Origin: Mesostigma viride
Lineage: Eukaryota; Streptophyta; Mesostigmatophyceae; Mesostigmatales; Mesostigmataceae
Reading direction: 5' to 3'
Length of the DNA stretch: 64,000 nucleotides
NCBI GenBank assembly: GCA_009746045.1
Contig: RPFO01000022.1
Span: 1,612,463-1,676,462 of the forward strand
A program made the position numbers and the translations under genes. Under the pieces are notes generated by a model. It worked only from the letters and a program-made list of their open reading frames with translations, searched no databases and had not been told where the DNA came from. Shown here one piece after another: positions 17,301 through 52,417 of the stretch. How positions within the stretch are numbered: position 1 is the stretch's first letter; each line of letters starts with the position of its first letter.

Positions 17301-20300
17301 ATAGTATAGTATAGTATAGTATAGTATAGTATAGTATAGTATAGTATAGTATAGTATAGTATAGTATAGTATAGTATAGTATAGTACAGTATAGTATAGT
17401 ATAGTATAGTATAGTATAGTATAGTATAGTATAGTATAGTATAGTATAGTATAGTATAGTATAGTATAGTATAGTATAGTATAGTATAGTATAGTATAGT
17501 ATAGTATAGTATAGTATAGTATAGTATAGTATAGTATAGTATAGTATAGTATAGTATAGTATAGTATAGTATAGTATAGTATAGTATAGTATAGTATAGT
17601 ATAGTATAGTATAGTATAGTATAGTATAGTATAGTATAGTATAGTATAGTATAGTATAGTATAGTATAGTATAGTATAGTATAGTATAGTATAGTATAGT
17701 ATAGTATAGTATAGTATAGTATAGTATAGTATAGTATAGTATAGTATAGTATAGTATAGTATAGTATATTACAGTATAGTATAGTATAGTATAGTATAGT
17801 ATAGTATACACCCCCCGCTCCCTCCCCCCGACCCCCCACACACTACGTGCCTGCCTCAACGTGTTGAGCTCCTCCTCGGAACGTTCGCTGTTCTCCACCT
17901 CAAAGTGGCGCGGCAGGCAGTCGCGGTACTCCTGCCGCTTTCGCGCGATCACGCTCTCCTTGCGGTCCGCGTTGGGCGGTTGGTAGCCCTGGGAGGGGGA
18001 CACGAGCGCGGGTGCATCCAGTAGGCAAGGAAAGTGGGGTTAGAGCTTCTGCCATCAAGGATGGAGGGCAACAAGCACAGCCACACGGCAAGAGCAAGGG
18101 AAGGCCCATACGTAAGGCCAAGGGAAGCGGATGCATGGACCCTCGCGTGACAGGAAAAATCCTATCAGCAAATCATAGGCGATGCCAATGAGCAGGTGTG
18201 TCGGTGTGTCGGTGTGTCGGTGTGTCGGTGTGTCGGCTGGTCGGTGGGTCGGTTAGTCAGTCGGTCAGTCCGTCGTCGGTCAGTGGGTCGGTCGGTAGGT
18301 CGGTCAGTCGGTCGGTCGGTCAGTCGGTCGGTCGGTCGGTCGGTCGGTCGGTCGGTCGGTCGGTCGGTCGGTCGGTCGGTCGGTCGGTCGGTCGGTCGGT
18401 CGGTCGGTCGGTCGGTCGGTCGGTCGGTCGGTCGGTCGGTCGGTCGGTCGGTCGGTCGGTCGGTCGGTCGGTCGGTCGGTCGGTCGGTCGGTCGGTCGGT
18501 CGGTCGGTCGGTCGGTCGGTCGGTCGGTCGGTCGGTCGGTCGGTCGGTTGAATGGTTGGTTGGTTGGGGTGGGATTCCTTGGACCATGCTCGTAATCCTC
18601 CGCACATGCTTGAAACGAGTGCTGCATGTACACTCTGTACAAGGCGTGCTGCAACCGGGTTACATGCGGGTCGCAGGCATACCTCTAGTTCGCAAGCGCT
18701 GTGGCAAACGACAGGCACACACACACACACTCCCCGCGGTCACCCCTCCTCATGTACCCCGTTTCTGTCAAGTCTGTCATGCTTCTTTGCCCCAGCTACA
18801 GTACAGCCAACACCGCATCAGCCATGCTGCCTTGCCTCAACTACCGTACCACCAACACTGCATCGGCCATGCTCCCTACCGTGCCACCAATATCACGTCT
18901 ACCTCTCTACCAAGCATGATACGAGACCAATGCCCCTTCTCCTCCAAGCATGGCTTCAAGTATCCATTCCTCATCCACATGCCTCTGTTGGCTAGACACG
19001 GCCTGGCCTCCCTACCAGCAGCAGCAGTTGTTAAGCTATTAGCAGCAGCAGGCTATACCAAGTGGCCATCTCTCCAGCTACACCGTCTCCTCCACCTCCA
19101 TGCCCCCCTTCTAGCGCAACAGATTGATTTAGTATGCTGCTACGATTATGACAACAGGCTAAGTATGCTGCTACGATTATGACAACAGGCTAAGCTAGAG
19201 ACACAGTGTTCCCTCTGGCACATGAGCAGCAAGCTAGACCACGGCCTACATGGACCGCAGGTTATGTACAGTAGATTGTCCCCTTTTCTCGGGCATAACA
19301 GCAGCAGGCTACATTAGACAAACCACCAGGCCCCTTACCAGCAGCAGGCGCCAGCACTCAGGTCGCAGCGGCGCGGGGATGCCGCTCCAGGACAGCTCGC
19401 GCAATGCGTCTGCCAGGATAAGAGTGGGCCCGAACGGAGAAGAACAGGAAAACACAAAAGGAGACGCACACACACGGGAAAGAAGGAGAAGGCAAGCACA
19501 ATCTATCAGGCTTGGAAAACATACACGATCAGGCATGGCAAGCATGCACAAACGAGACGAGAAACAGTAACATCGACAAACGAGCGCAAGCAAGCCAGCG
19601 TGCCTGCATGCATGCGCACAAATGAGCGCCAGCATGAGCCAGCGCTAACAGCCCCATGCATACAACCCCCGCTGAATCTCGCTCTCCTCTTTCGTGGTCA
19701 CTCTCCAAGGCCACGGGGCAAAATTGTTCAAAGGGCGCTGCCTACACATATCATCTACCTAATCTACCAGTATGATTAAAATAGAAAGAAGTGGGCCCCC
19801 TGTGAAGTAAAAAGGACAAGTTGCTCCCCCGCCCCCCCCCCCCCCCCCCCCCCTGAAAATATAAAAAGACTGAAGAAAAAAGTTGCCCCCCATGTGCCTC
19901 GTAACATTTCCCCCCACCCAGCATCTCCTGCTGGTATCGACCAACAGTCATCAACCGATGAATAATAATGGAGATGACAACGTGCCGCTGTGGGCGTCAG
20001 CATCAAGGCGGCATGTGGCAGTAAACGGACGCCAAGGAAGCACGCGGATGCGCGGGGGGGCACGTGAATGAGTGGGAGGCCGGCGCCATACCTGCAGGTG
20101 GTGTACAGTCTTCATGAAGCACAAGTGGATGCTTCCAAAGCATTCCCAGATGACCATGACCTACCGCGCCCACACGATCACCCTACCTACCGTTGTGAGA
20201 CCCTCACGGGAAACTGCTCATGGCGAAACTGCGGATGCTCGCGTATTCCAAGCTAGGCTTTGCTGAGCGGGTCAGGAAGCCCCTGGCTGAAGAGGCCGGA

Positions 20301-21111
20301 TCCCATAGTTTTAGAGCAGAACTGGGCTGGTGGATTTTCTGACTGCCACACATTCACAGTAGGCTTCACCACGATACCCGTTTTTGTGCTTAAAACCGTC
20401 ACGCTGTGGAGTGTCAGGTACAACATGATCTACAGCGGATTGCCAACTCACATAGGTCCACCTGGGGCGCCGACAGAATCTTCTTGAACTTCTCTATCCT
20501 CGTTCTGTCGGACGGCCTGTACTTGGAACGCCGCTTCCGCCACAGAGCGTCCTCCAACCGCATGCTGCTGGACGCGGCGCTGTTCTGCTCCAGGCAACCA
20601 GGCGTGACGGACGGCTTGCAATCCGGAGTCACCCCTGCGGACTCGGCGACCTCGGGCACGGTGCGCGCGGGCGTGTTGGGCTCGCCGCGAGCGGAGGGCG
20701 GCCGGGGGGCGGGAGAAGCCGACGCGTCAGATTCTGCCATGTCCCGAGGATCCTGCGTGGAATCATTAACTCCGGCCTGCCCAGCATCCGCTTGCCCTCC
20801 ACCCGCAGACGGCACATCATCGGACTCTGTTTCTGAACGGCTTATGCGAATAGTCCCCGGAACACTTCTGCCCCTTGAAAGGAAACTGCGTACCAGTAGA
20901 ATAAAAAAGCAGCGCAACGGAAACCACACTTCGCCATCCGGATAAGCGGTTATACAATTACAACATGCCACATGCTAATTTACCTGACGTGCCCGGAAAG
21001 CTGTTCTCGCTGCTTAACCCGTTACCTTTGCAATGACTTGAAGGGGTTGAGGCGTTGTTGCTGGTTCTTATCCAGGCCAGAACTGGAAGACTTTTCACTG
21101 TCACTGCTCAT
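11360..21111 (-). CDS. TBC1D22: TBC1D22-type Rab GTPase-activating protein (10 exons, 556 aa)
   Basis: Exons in gene order: 21111-21026, 20885-20452, 19409-19339, 17988-17851, 16424-16333, 15319-14820, 13781-13696, 13118-13017, 11966-11883, 11437-11360. They sum to 557 codons including the stop. The TBC domain begins at [12 protein letters not shown] (exon 2). It carries [19 protein letters not shown], the arginine-finger motif [10 protein letters not shown] (exon 5), the glutamine-finger motif [15 protein letters not shown] (exon 6), [33 protein letters not shown] and [10 protein letters not shown]. This order matches TBC1D22 proteins (about 510 aa in animals), which accelerate GTP hydrolysis by Rab proteins on endomembranes. 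Exon 6 has a Ser/Gly-rich insertion of about 75 residues. The exon 4 donor is GC (CAG|GCACGT), required by frame and homology. Exon 1 is the least certain: its frame is open upstream of the ATG to a TAG acceptor-like site at 21160. Introns hold several hundred bp of tandem repeats each. Confidence 0.93.
12060..12193. repeat. TG-rich minisatellite in TBC1D22 intron 8
   Basis: About three copies of a unit of roughly 40 bp built from GTGTGTGCGTGTATGTGTGTACG. On the minus strand it reads CA-rich, close to the exon 9 acceptor. Confidence 0.85.
12235..12879. repeat. 35-bp minisatellite (about 18 copies) in TBC1D22 intron 8
   Basis: Near-identical 35-bp units (AAGTGTGATGTGATGCCGCA then CAAGTACGGTATATG). 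Only one or two variants are seen, so the array is recent or homogenised. No unique spacers separate the units. Because 35 is not a multiple of three, all frames stay open and give spurious ORFs of up to 312 codons. Confidence 0.95.
13816..14021. repeat. 26-bp minisatellite in TBC1D22 intron 6
   Basis: About eight copies of CACACAGATAAGCACCTG plus TATAATAA, with two alternating variants (CAGATAAGCACCTG and CAGGTAAGCACATG). It ends about 35 nt from the exon 7 acceptor. Confidence 0.9.
14378..14530. repeat. Degenerate (CCCAACCCA)n tract in TBC1D22 intron 6
   Basis: Short C/A repeats with unit length changing between 5 and 10 bp. On the minus strand it is G/T-rich, so the Gly/Trp-rich ORFs are artefacts. 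Confidence 0.9.
15685..16260. repeat. 35-bp minisatellite (about 15 copies) containing the exon 5 donor
   Basis: On the gene's (minus) strand the unit reads ATCTGCTGTGTCTGGTGAGG then GCGTGTCGTGATCGC. The segment TCTG|GTGAGGGC is the exon 5 end and 5' splice site at 16333, so the array multiplies the donor about 15 times inside intron 5. Two degenerate copies (ATCTAGTGAACATC) link the true donor to the array. Confidence 0.92.
16945..17808. repeat. (ATAGT)n satellite, about 860 bp, in TBC1D22 intron 4
   Basis: About 170 copies of a 5-bp unit with only a handful of substitutions (for example at 17191-17200 and near 17386). Tyr/Ile/Leu ORFs over 300 codons on the minus strand are repeat artefacts. 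Confidence 0.97.
18190..18549. repeat. (GGTC)n satellite in TBC1D22 intron 3
   Basis: About 360 bp of 4-bp GGTC units, flanked by degenerate GGTGTGTC units on the left and TGGTTGG units on the right. The Arg-Ser-Val-Gly and Pro-Thr-Asp ORFs are artefacts. Confidence 0.96.
19136..19196. repeat. Direct repeat in TBC1D22 intron 3
   Basis: Two adjacent copies of a roughly 31-bp unit (AGTATGCTGCTACGATTATG then ACAACAGGCTA). Confidence 0.85.
19826..19853. repeat. Poly-C run in TBC1D22 intron 2
   Basis: About 25 C in a row. Such runs are prone to slippage and to consensus error. Confidence 0.9.
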
Positions 21112-22061
21112 GCTGTTCCAATTGACATCAGCCTCCTCAAAGCTCAAGTATTGCGAATGCTAGGACTGAGCCAGACCTCCCACGCCGGGGGCATTCCTCC
21201 CGCGGCACAACAGCGACCAGGGTTCCATAGCCTTTTCACTCACTACCAGGAAAATGAGAACATCACAACGCTACTTGCATAACCAGCTGGCTGCAAAAGG
21301 AAGGTAGATTATCTAAGCGTCACTAGGTGACTATGCCGGCAGCCATGGCAGCTCGGTTGTTGCCACGAGGTGATCAACTGGGCTCTTTGGAGTTTGGCCC
21401 GATCCCTCCTTTGCCCCGGCCATGTATCCAGGATGACTTTACGAGGCAAATGGCTGAAAAGCTGTCATTCCTAGAAACCCGGCTTAGAACACTGTTGTAG
21501 CTGCCCGTCTCGCACGCCCACTGGCTTCTACTTGGCTCATGGGACCTTCAGCATTCTGATCTGTGAAGGATGCTAGAATTGGCAACGTGACCTCAACGTC
21601 TGTTTTGCCGGAAGCACCGGAAGAACGCTGGAAGCAGCCTACAGGAAGGACCAATTCAGTGCTGCTCAGTGCTCAGTGCTCACCTGCGAAAATTCGCATT
21701 TCCCCGGTTCATAATAAATGTGTGAATTAGGGAATAGGAAGGACGACATGGTACTGTAATTGACGAAATGTCAGGACGGTTGGAGCCCTAAGAGATTTAT
21801 TAAACAAATAATGTCAGCAAAGTGAGGGCTAGTAGTTTTTATGCGGCACGCCAAAAGGTTCAAAAGGGCCGGCTCGCCTGGCCAGTATGTCGTCCTGCGC
21901 CCGGCGTAAGGAATGGTGGGGGATGAGGCACAGGGCCAGCTAAAAGCTGGGATTGAAACAGAACTCTAATTGCTGTTTTCCAAACCTTAAAACCTGCGCA
22001 AGGCTCACTTTAGCGTTGAAGCAATAACTGCATATTGAGGCAGTTTGCAGCCGTTGTGAAC
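21112..22061. promoter_or_regulatory. Divergent promoter region between TBC1D22 (-) and NUP107 (+)
   Basis: The two genes point away from each other with about 950 bp between their first ATGs. No clear TATA box, no ORF of note and no repeats, unlike the introns on both sides. Shared regulation is an inference from the arrangement only. Confidence 0.45.
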
Positions 22062-48005
<25,944 letters not shown>

Positions 48006-48300
48006 CTTGCCCAGCATGTGCCTCCAAACGCGAGTCTAGTACTGGTTTAGTAAGTTTGGGTAGCTCGCTCGCTCTAAACAAAGCCAGAAATGCAGAGTGT
48101 GGATCTGCAGCTAAGCCTACGAAAGCATTGGACCCTGGGGGCCTAGCCTGCCAAACTTCAGCTCTGCCGTGGGAAGAATGTGCAAGCCATGGCAAGATAG
48201 CCTGTGCTTGGGTCATTGAGGGATTCCATGGAAAAGCGTGAGGTAGTCTATCTGCGATTCAAATTTAATATTTGTTGATACAATTTTTTGGATCGGCCCC
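48006..48300. other. NUP107 3' flank
   Basis: No gene supported and no clear AATAAA within 250 nt of the stop. Confidence 0.4.
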
Positions 48301-48500
48301 ATTGATTCATTAATTAAACATGTGCCCCCGTTGGGGAGTCACAGAGCACCGGAGTGCTTTTAATCCCTGAGTGTGCACAACGGGCAGGTGGGCAGAGATC
48401 GCCCCCCCCTTCCCTCATGCCATGCACAGGGTGCTCAATCGGACCCGTCGAAATGATCCGGGGCATCCCTGTGGGTGCACTATGACCCGCGTGAGCATCG
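48300..48500 (-). mobile_element. Truncated retroelement 3' end (minus)
   Basis: On the minus strand: GGGATTAAAAGCACTCCGGT, GCTCTGTGACTCCCCAACGG, then GGGCACATG and TTAATTAATGAATC. Same 3' consensus as the copy at 50.42-50.53 kb, with a CCAAC loop hairpin and a TTAA-type tail. Confidence 0.55.
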
Positions 48501-48534
48501 CATTGCTATGGAGATGTGAGGAAACAAGCAGTGC

Positions 48535-48602
48535 ATTAATAAATGAATGAATGAATTAAACTCGTGCTCCGGCCCGTTGGGGAGTCACGGAGCATCAACC
48601 CC
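48535..48602 (-). mobile_element. Very short retroelement 3' end (minus)
   Basis: Minus strand GCTCCGTGACTCCCCAACGG followed by GCCGGAGCACGAG and a TTAATTCATTCATT tail. Truncated at the start of the GGGT satellite. Confidence 0.5.
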
Positions 48603-48874
48603 GATGGATGGATGGGTGAGTGGGTGGGTGGGTGGGTGGGTGGGTGGGTGGGTGGGTGGGTGGGTGGGTGGGTGGGTGGGTGGGTGGGTGGGTGGGTGGG
48701 TGGGTGGGTGGGTGGGTGGGTGGGTGGGTGGGTGGTGGGTGGGTGGGTGGGTGGGTGGGTGGGTGGGTGGGTGGGTGGGTGGGTGGGTGGGTGGATGGAT
48801 GGATGGATGGATGGATGGATGGATGGATGGATGGATGGATGGATGGATGGATGGATGGATGGATGGATGGATGG
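48603..48874. repeat. (GGGT)n then (GGAT)n satellite
   Basis: About 47 GGGT units followed by about 20 GGAT units, an abrupt switch at about 48792. Gly-Trp-Val and Pro-Thr-His ORFs are artefacts. Confidence 0.95.
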
Positions 48875-49157
48875 GTAGGCACAATCCTACCGGTCACGAG
48901 CCACGGTACCGGAGCCACGAGCCATGAGCACGAGCGGACATGGCTGACGGCGGAGCCCAGAACTTTTGCGTCTGAACCCCAAATTTTAGTCAGATCACTT
49001 GCAACCGATGCGTCTTTTCTAGGCGCATCTGCTACATACTATGTATGTAATCGGTTACGTCTGTAGTTAACGCATGCAGTATTGTGACAACCCTGAAGCT
49101 ATTACTGACGCCAAGCAACACGTCTTTCCAGTACGTACACACTGATATATTTTCCCG

Positions 49158-49558
49158 ATGGAAGCTATTAATCAATATTATGACGAGCAAACGCTCCTCT
49201 ACACAGCCTGGCGGTGTGCAGCCTGGCGAGTGGCGGCTGCGCTGAGCCCTGAAAATACGTCTGCAGCTCCGGCTGCAGCTTTGCCCTCCGGCCCTGAAGG
49301 CAGCGGTGCCACTAGCCAAGCACTAGTGCCAGGTCGCCTCGCCCCCCCGGATCGCATCGCCAGCCGCGTCGCCTGAGCCCAAGCGCAGTCGCCCTGCCGA
49401 GCCGAGCAGTGGGAAGCCGTCGACTTTGACGCCAGCCAGCCCGACTTTTTTTACAAGCTCACCCACGACAGCATCGTGCTTTTCGTGTTTTGGGGATCGC
49501 ACGCCTTGCAGTTATTGAAATGTGCAATTAAGCAGCTCTACAAACAGGCCGCCTCTAG
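49158..49558 (+). other. Possible decayed coding sequence, unidentified
   Basis: Two overlapping plus-strand stretches look more protein-like than background: an Ala/Ser/Pro-rich piece to about 49376 and, in another register, EQWEAVDFDASQPDFFYKL followed by an amphipathic segment to about 49590. No family recognised. It abuts the LINE ORF1 remnant and may be retroelement debris. Confidence 0.25.
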
Positions 49559-50410
49559 CTATAATGCCTGGCTTATGAGCCGCCCATACGAATATGCATC
49601 ACCTCCGTCGCCCGCCCCCACCTTCAGCAATACCTTCTCCCTCCTTGGACCCCGTCCATTCAGGAGCTCTGGCCCCCCGCCCCCCTCACCACCACCTTGA
49701 CCGAGGCTGGAAATCTTGTTCGCTGGGCTCTCAAAGATGAGAAGAAGAGGAGGCGCCCCTGCCTCACCCCGCGCGCGGGGGAGGCGGTGGGCGGTCAGCT
49801 TAATCTCACCAAGAAGGCCCATGCGTGCAAGGATTTTGCTCTCAAGCGCACGTGCAAGCTTCTCGGAATTCTCACCTTCCTCCATGTCGAAGTTCTTGAG
49901 TATGGCGTTGAGGCTGCGCTTGGCGAGCTCGGCCTCCTCGCGGAGGTCAAGCGTCTGCCGTTGGAGCTGGGCTGCGACGGCGGAGGTGGTGGAGGTGGTA
50001 TGTTGCTTAAGCATGTCCGCCCAGGTCGTGATGGGAGGAGCATCGCCGGCCAGGCCAGCAGGGGCTGGCTTGGCGGCAATGTCCTTCACCACCTGGGCGG
50101 TGAGGCCTGCGGTGTTCTGCAGGACCTCGATAGCGATGGCACTGTCCTTAAGACTCGATCTGGTCGATGTCGCGGAGCTGGGCGGTGATGGCGTCGGAGG
50201 AGGGGGTGGTGGCGGGGGAGGAGGCGAGGAGGGTGGAGGTGGCGGTGGAGATGGTGGGGAGCTCAGCAGCCAGCGTGCCGGCCGCCCATTGCCGCCACAT
50301 CTGTGGCAAGGGGGGTCACGTGCTGCTCAAAAGCTTCCTTAAGGAGGGCGCGGATGGAGGATTCGGTCAAGGTGGTGGTGATGGGCTTGGGGGGCCAAAG
50401 CTCCCGATGG
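49559..50410 (-). pseudogene. Decayed LINE ORF1-like (nucleic-acid-binding) gene
   Basis: The minus-strand reading starts near 50400 (SSIRALLKEAFEQHVTPL), shifts frame, then continues as a 177-codon ORF from 50092. A coiled-coil-like stretch (LREEAELAKRSLNAILKN) precedes LGEIKLTAHRLPRA...PPLLLIFESPANK, which resembles the RRM-type end of L1-like ORF1 proteins (AHR-x-G, then llV-F). At least one frameshift and no adjoining reverse transcriptase. It is bounded on the right by the AATT-repeat tail of another element at 50.42 kb. Confidence 0.5.
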
Positions 50411-50414
50411 AGCA

Positions 50415-50535
50415 TCCAATTAATTAATTAATTAATTAAACTCGTGCTCCCGTTGGGGAGTCACGGAGCACCGTAGTGCTTTTAATCCCTGTGTGTGCAC
50501 AACAGGAGAAAGGGCAGAGACCCCCAGTCTCCTTC
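50415..50535 (-). mobile_element. Retroelement 3' end with (TTAA)n tail (minus)
   Basis: Minus strand: GGGATTAAAAGCACTACGGT, GCTCCGTGACTCCCCAACGG, GAGCACGAG, then TTTAATTAATTAATTAATT. CGTG-CTCCC pairs with GGGAG-CACG. Its upstream end coincides with the left boundary of the 1.88-kb tandem duplication at 50536. Confidence 0.6.
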
Positions 50536-51093
50536 GGGCGTCCCCAACATCTACTGCTCCAACCTAGGGCCATTGCTGGTACTTTTGACGTCATGAAAGC
50601 AGCGTTTTGGACTAGTGGAATATGATGTTACAGCATAAAAAGTCCATTTTATCATGAATGAACATGGCCAACAACCCCAAGTGCCCCTAAATTTCTCAAT
50701 ATTTGTAGAGAAATGCTACTTCTCATAATTAAAACCTGCACAAATGCACAATTTGGGGCATGCATGTGAAAGTTTGAAGTACAAATTCACAATGAGGTTT
50801 TACATTTTTCAATTATTAATGGTATCTCATTCTTCAATCAATCAATTTGCAATCGTCCAAACAATTTATTCATTTCATACATGTCCGAATATGTTGAAAG
50901 AACACATGCAAGTGCTCAATCAGCGTGGACCCCCTTGGACGCGCCCCACCATATATACATTGGACACGTCACCCCAACTACTAAACTGCCCAAAGTCACG
51001 GTCACTGAACCAACTACTATGTACATCTGCATTTCTCCACGTTGCGGTGGGCAATTACGTGCAAAACGCGATTTCGTGCAAAGTCCTCGCCCA

Positions 51094-51804
51094 TCATCGC
51101 TTGCCAGATCGATATGAAGGAATGTTGTCCCAGCTGGCGCCTTCCTTCAGGAGAGTAACATGTTCTCTAGCGAACTTCAGAGGGAAACGAAACTTTTGCT
51201 CGCACTCATTACTCCAACCGAGGTCGTGCCCTTCATCAAACCATCTGATCACCACCTTCTCCCTCTCTTTGCCCAGGAGGGTGCCAAAGAGCGGAAAATC
51301 TTCCTTCTTGGGGTACTTGTGCTCCCAGTTTATGCACACCTCGTCTACCCATTTCGAACTCCAACCTCCGCGACTCAGTTTCGCGCCATCCATAAAGCGC
51401 ATCCGGACGTCCGGCCGAACGTCCCTGATTCGGTTTTCGGCCGTCGCATCTCTGCCCTGACCACCACCCTTCTGCGGCTGTGCAGGTTCGTCGGCACCCT
51501 CCGTCTCCTGCCCCGCCCCTCGCCTGCCCCCTCCCCGACGTTTTGCCTTCTGCCCCTGCGCAGCCGCCGCCTCTGCCATCAACTCTTCGTACGTTTTTTC
51601 TGGCTGACCGCACGGAAAGGGTGATGGGTTGGGTGGGAGCTCGTCCCCTCCCGGCCCCGGTTGTGCAACTGGTGCGCCGACCGCGGCCTGGCCAACAACA
51701 CGGCCGGCCTCTCCGGACACAGTCCCAGACGCGGATCCACGGGGAAACCGAACTGGAGTCTCTTCTTCGCCTTTCCCTGCACGTAAGCACATGCCAATTA
51801 ACAT
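51094..51804 (-). CDS. Unrecognised 236-aa protein, copy 1
   Basis: Gly/Pro/Ala-rich first half, a basic Ala/Lys/Arg stretch (EELMAEAAAAQGQKAKRRGG, about residues 73-92), then a Trp-rich, folded-looking C-terminal region (WSSKWVDEVCINWEHKYPKK, FPLFGTLLGKEREK, RWFDEGHDLGWSNECE). No family recognised. The first residues MLIGMCLRA precede a good acceptor (ACGTGCAG|GGAAAG), so the ORF may really be a 3' exon. It is the near-identical duplicate of the ORF at 52976-53698, differing mainly at a short Pro-rich site (NPSPF here) and at a few single residues. Confidence 0.55.
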   Translation of the reverse strand: MLIGMCLRAGKGEEETPVRFPRGSASGTVSGEAGRVVGQAAVGAPVAQPGPGGDELPPNPSPFPCGQPEKTYEELMAEAAAAQGQKAKRRGGGRRGAGQETEGADEPAQPQKGGGQGRDATAENRIRDVRPDVRMRFMDGAKLSRGGWSSKWVDEVCINWEHKYPKKEDFPLFGTLLGKEREKVVIRWFDEGHDLGWSNECEQKFRFPLKFAREHVTLLKEGASWDNIPSYRSGKR

Positions 51805-51897
51805 GAATACGGAAGGGTCGTGTGAGAAATCAATGAAGCCATGGACTGATGCAAAAAAACTTATGTAGAAATATATTAAGGTACTTATTAAACTCGT

Positions 51898-52361
51898 TTA
51901 TTGAAAATGAAATTTACCGGCCGAATGTACCGTTGGAGCGTGGAAGGGCATCCTTCGTCGATCGAAGATATCCGTCAATTCGGTCAACGGTGCGGTCGAT
52001 GTCCCTGGCGGCGCCTCAACATCGACCACCTCAGTCGGGCGCATCAATCCGGCAAACGCCGGCCCTCCACCTGAGACTTTCGGCGGACCCTCCACGTTAC
52101 GAGCCTCCAATACCCTCTTCTGCAGTGGGGTGCTCGCAACAAAATCCGTGTCAGCCGACGGCTCCGGATCGTCATCCTCATTCAGCAGTATCGTGTTCGG
52201 GCATTGCTCCATCCCCGTCGAGCGGGGGGGCAAAGTCATCACAACCGTCCTTCCTGACGACGGTACGGGATCGTCACCCAGACCCAAAGAAACCGAGGCG
52301 AGGGCGGGGGTCCCCTCAACCGGGGGTCCCCATGAATCCTGACGAGGCCTCATTCCCACCT
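51898..52361 (-). CDS. Duplicate of the last exon of the large cluster gene (copy 1)
   Basis: Same reading as 53794-54255 but preceded by AACAG|GTGGGAATG instead of GACAG|ATGGGAATG, so the first ATG is lost. Contains LNEDDDPEPSADTDF and PLQKRVLEARNVEGPPK; the stop overlaps an AATAAA. A 17-residue segment near the C-terminus (TAPLTELTDIFDRR) is quite unlike the copy 2 version (AGHYTALMEPFDRP) while the flanks are identical. With its upstream exons cut off by the duplication, it may be a non-functional fragment. Confidence 0.45.
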
Positions 52362-52417
52362 GTTGGACACGACCGCCTCCCGTAAATCGGGAACGCCCGC
52401 CGGCGCTACCAGTAACA

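Larger units (their letters stand above)
50536..52417. repeat. 1.88-kb tandem duplication, copy 1
   Basis: Begins GGGCGTCCCCAACATCTACT. It matches 52418-54299 at an offset of 1882 bp with scattered substitutions and one 12-bp indel near 51620. From left to right: 550 bp without a gene, a minus-strand ORF (51094-51804) and a second minus-strand ORF (51898-52361). Copy 1 differs from copy 2 most strongly in one 51-bp block (about 51950-52000). Confidence 0.93.

Noticed and set aside
16910-18003. ORFs over 300 codons rich in Tyr-Ile-Leu
   Set aside because: Translation of (ATAGT)n. Only the short exon at 17988-17851 is real coding sequence.
48547-49066. Gly-Trp-Val and Pro-Thr-His-Pro ORFs
   Set aside because: Translation of the GGGT/GGAT satellite.
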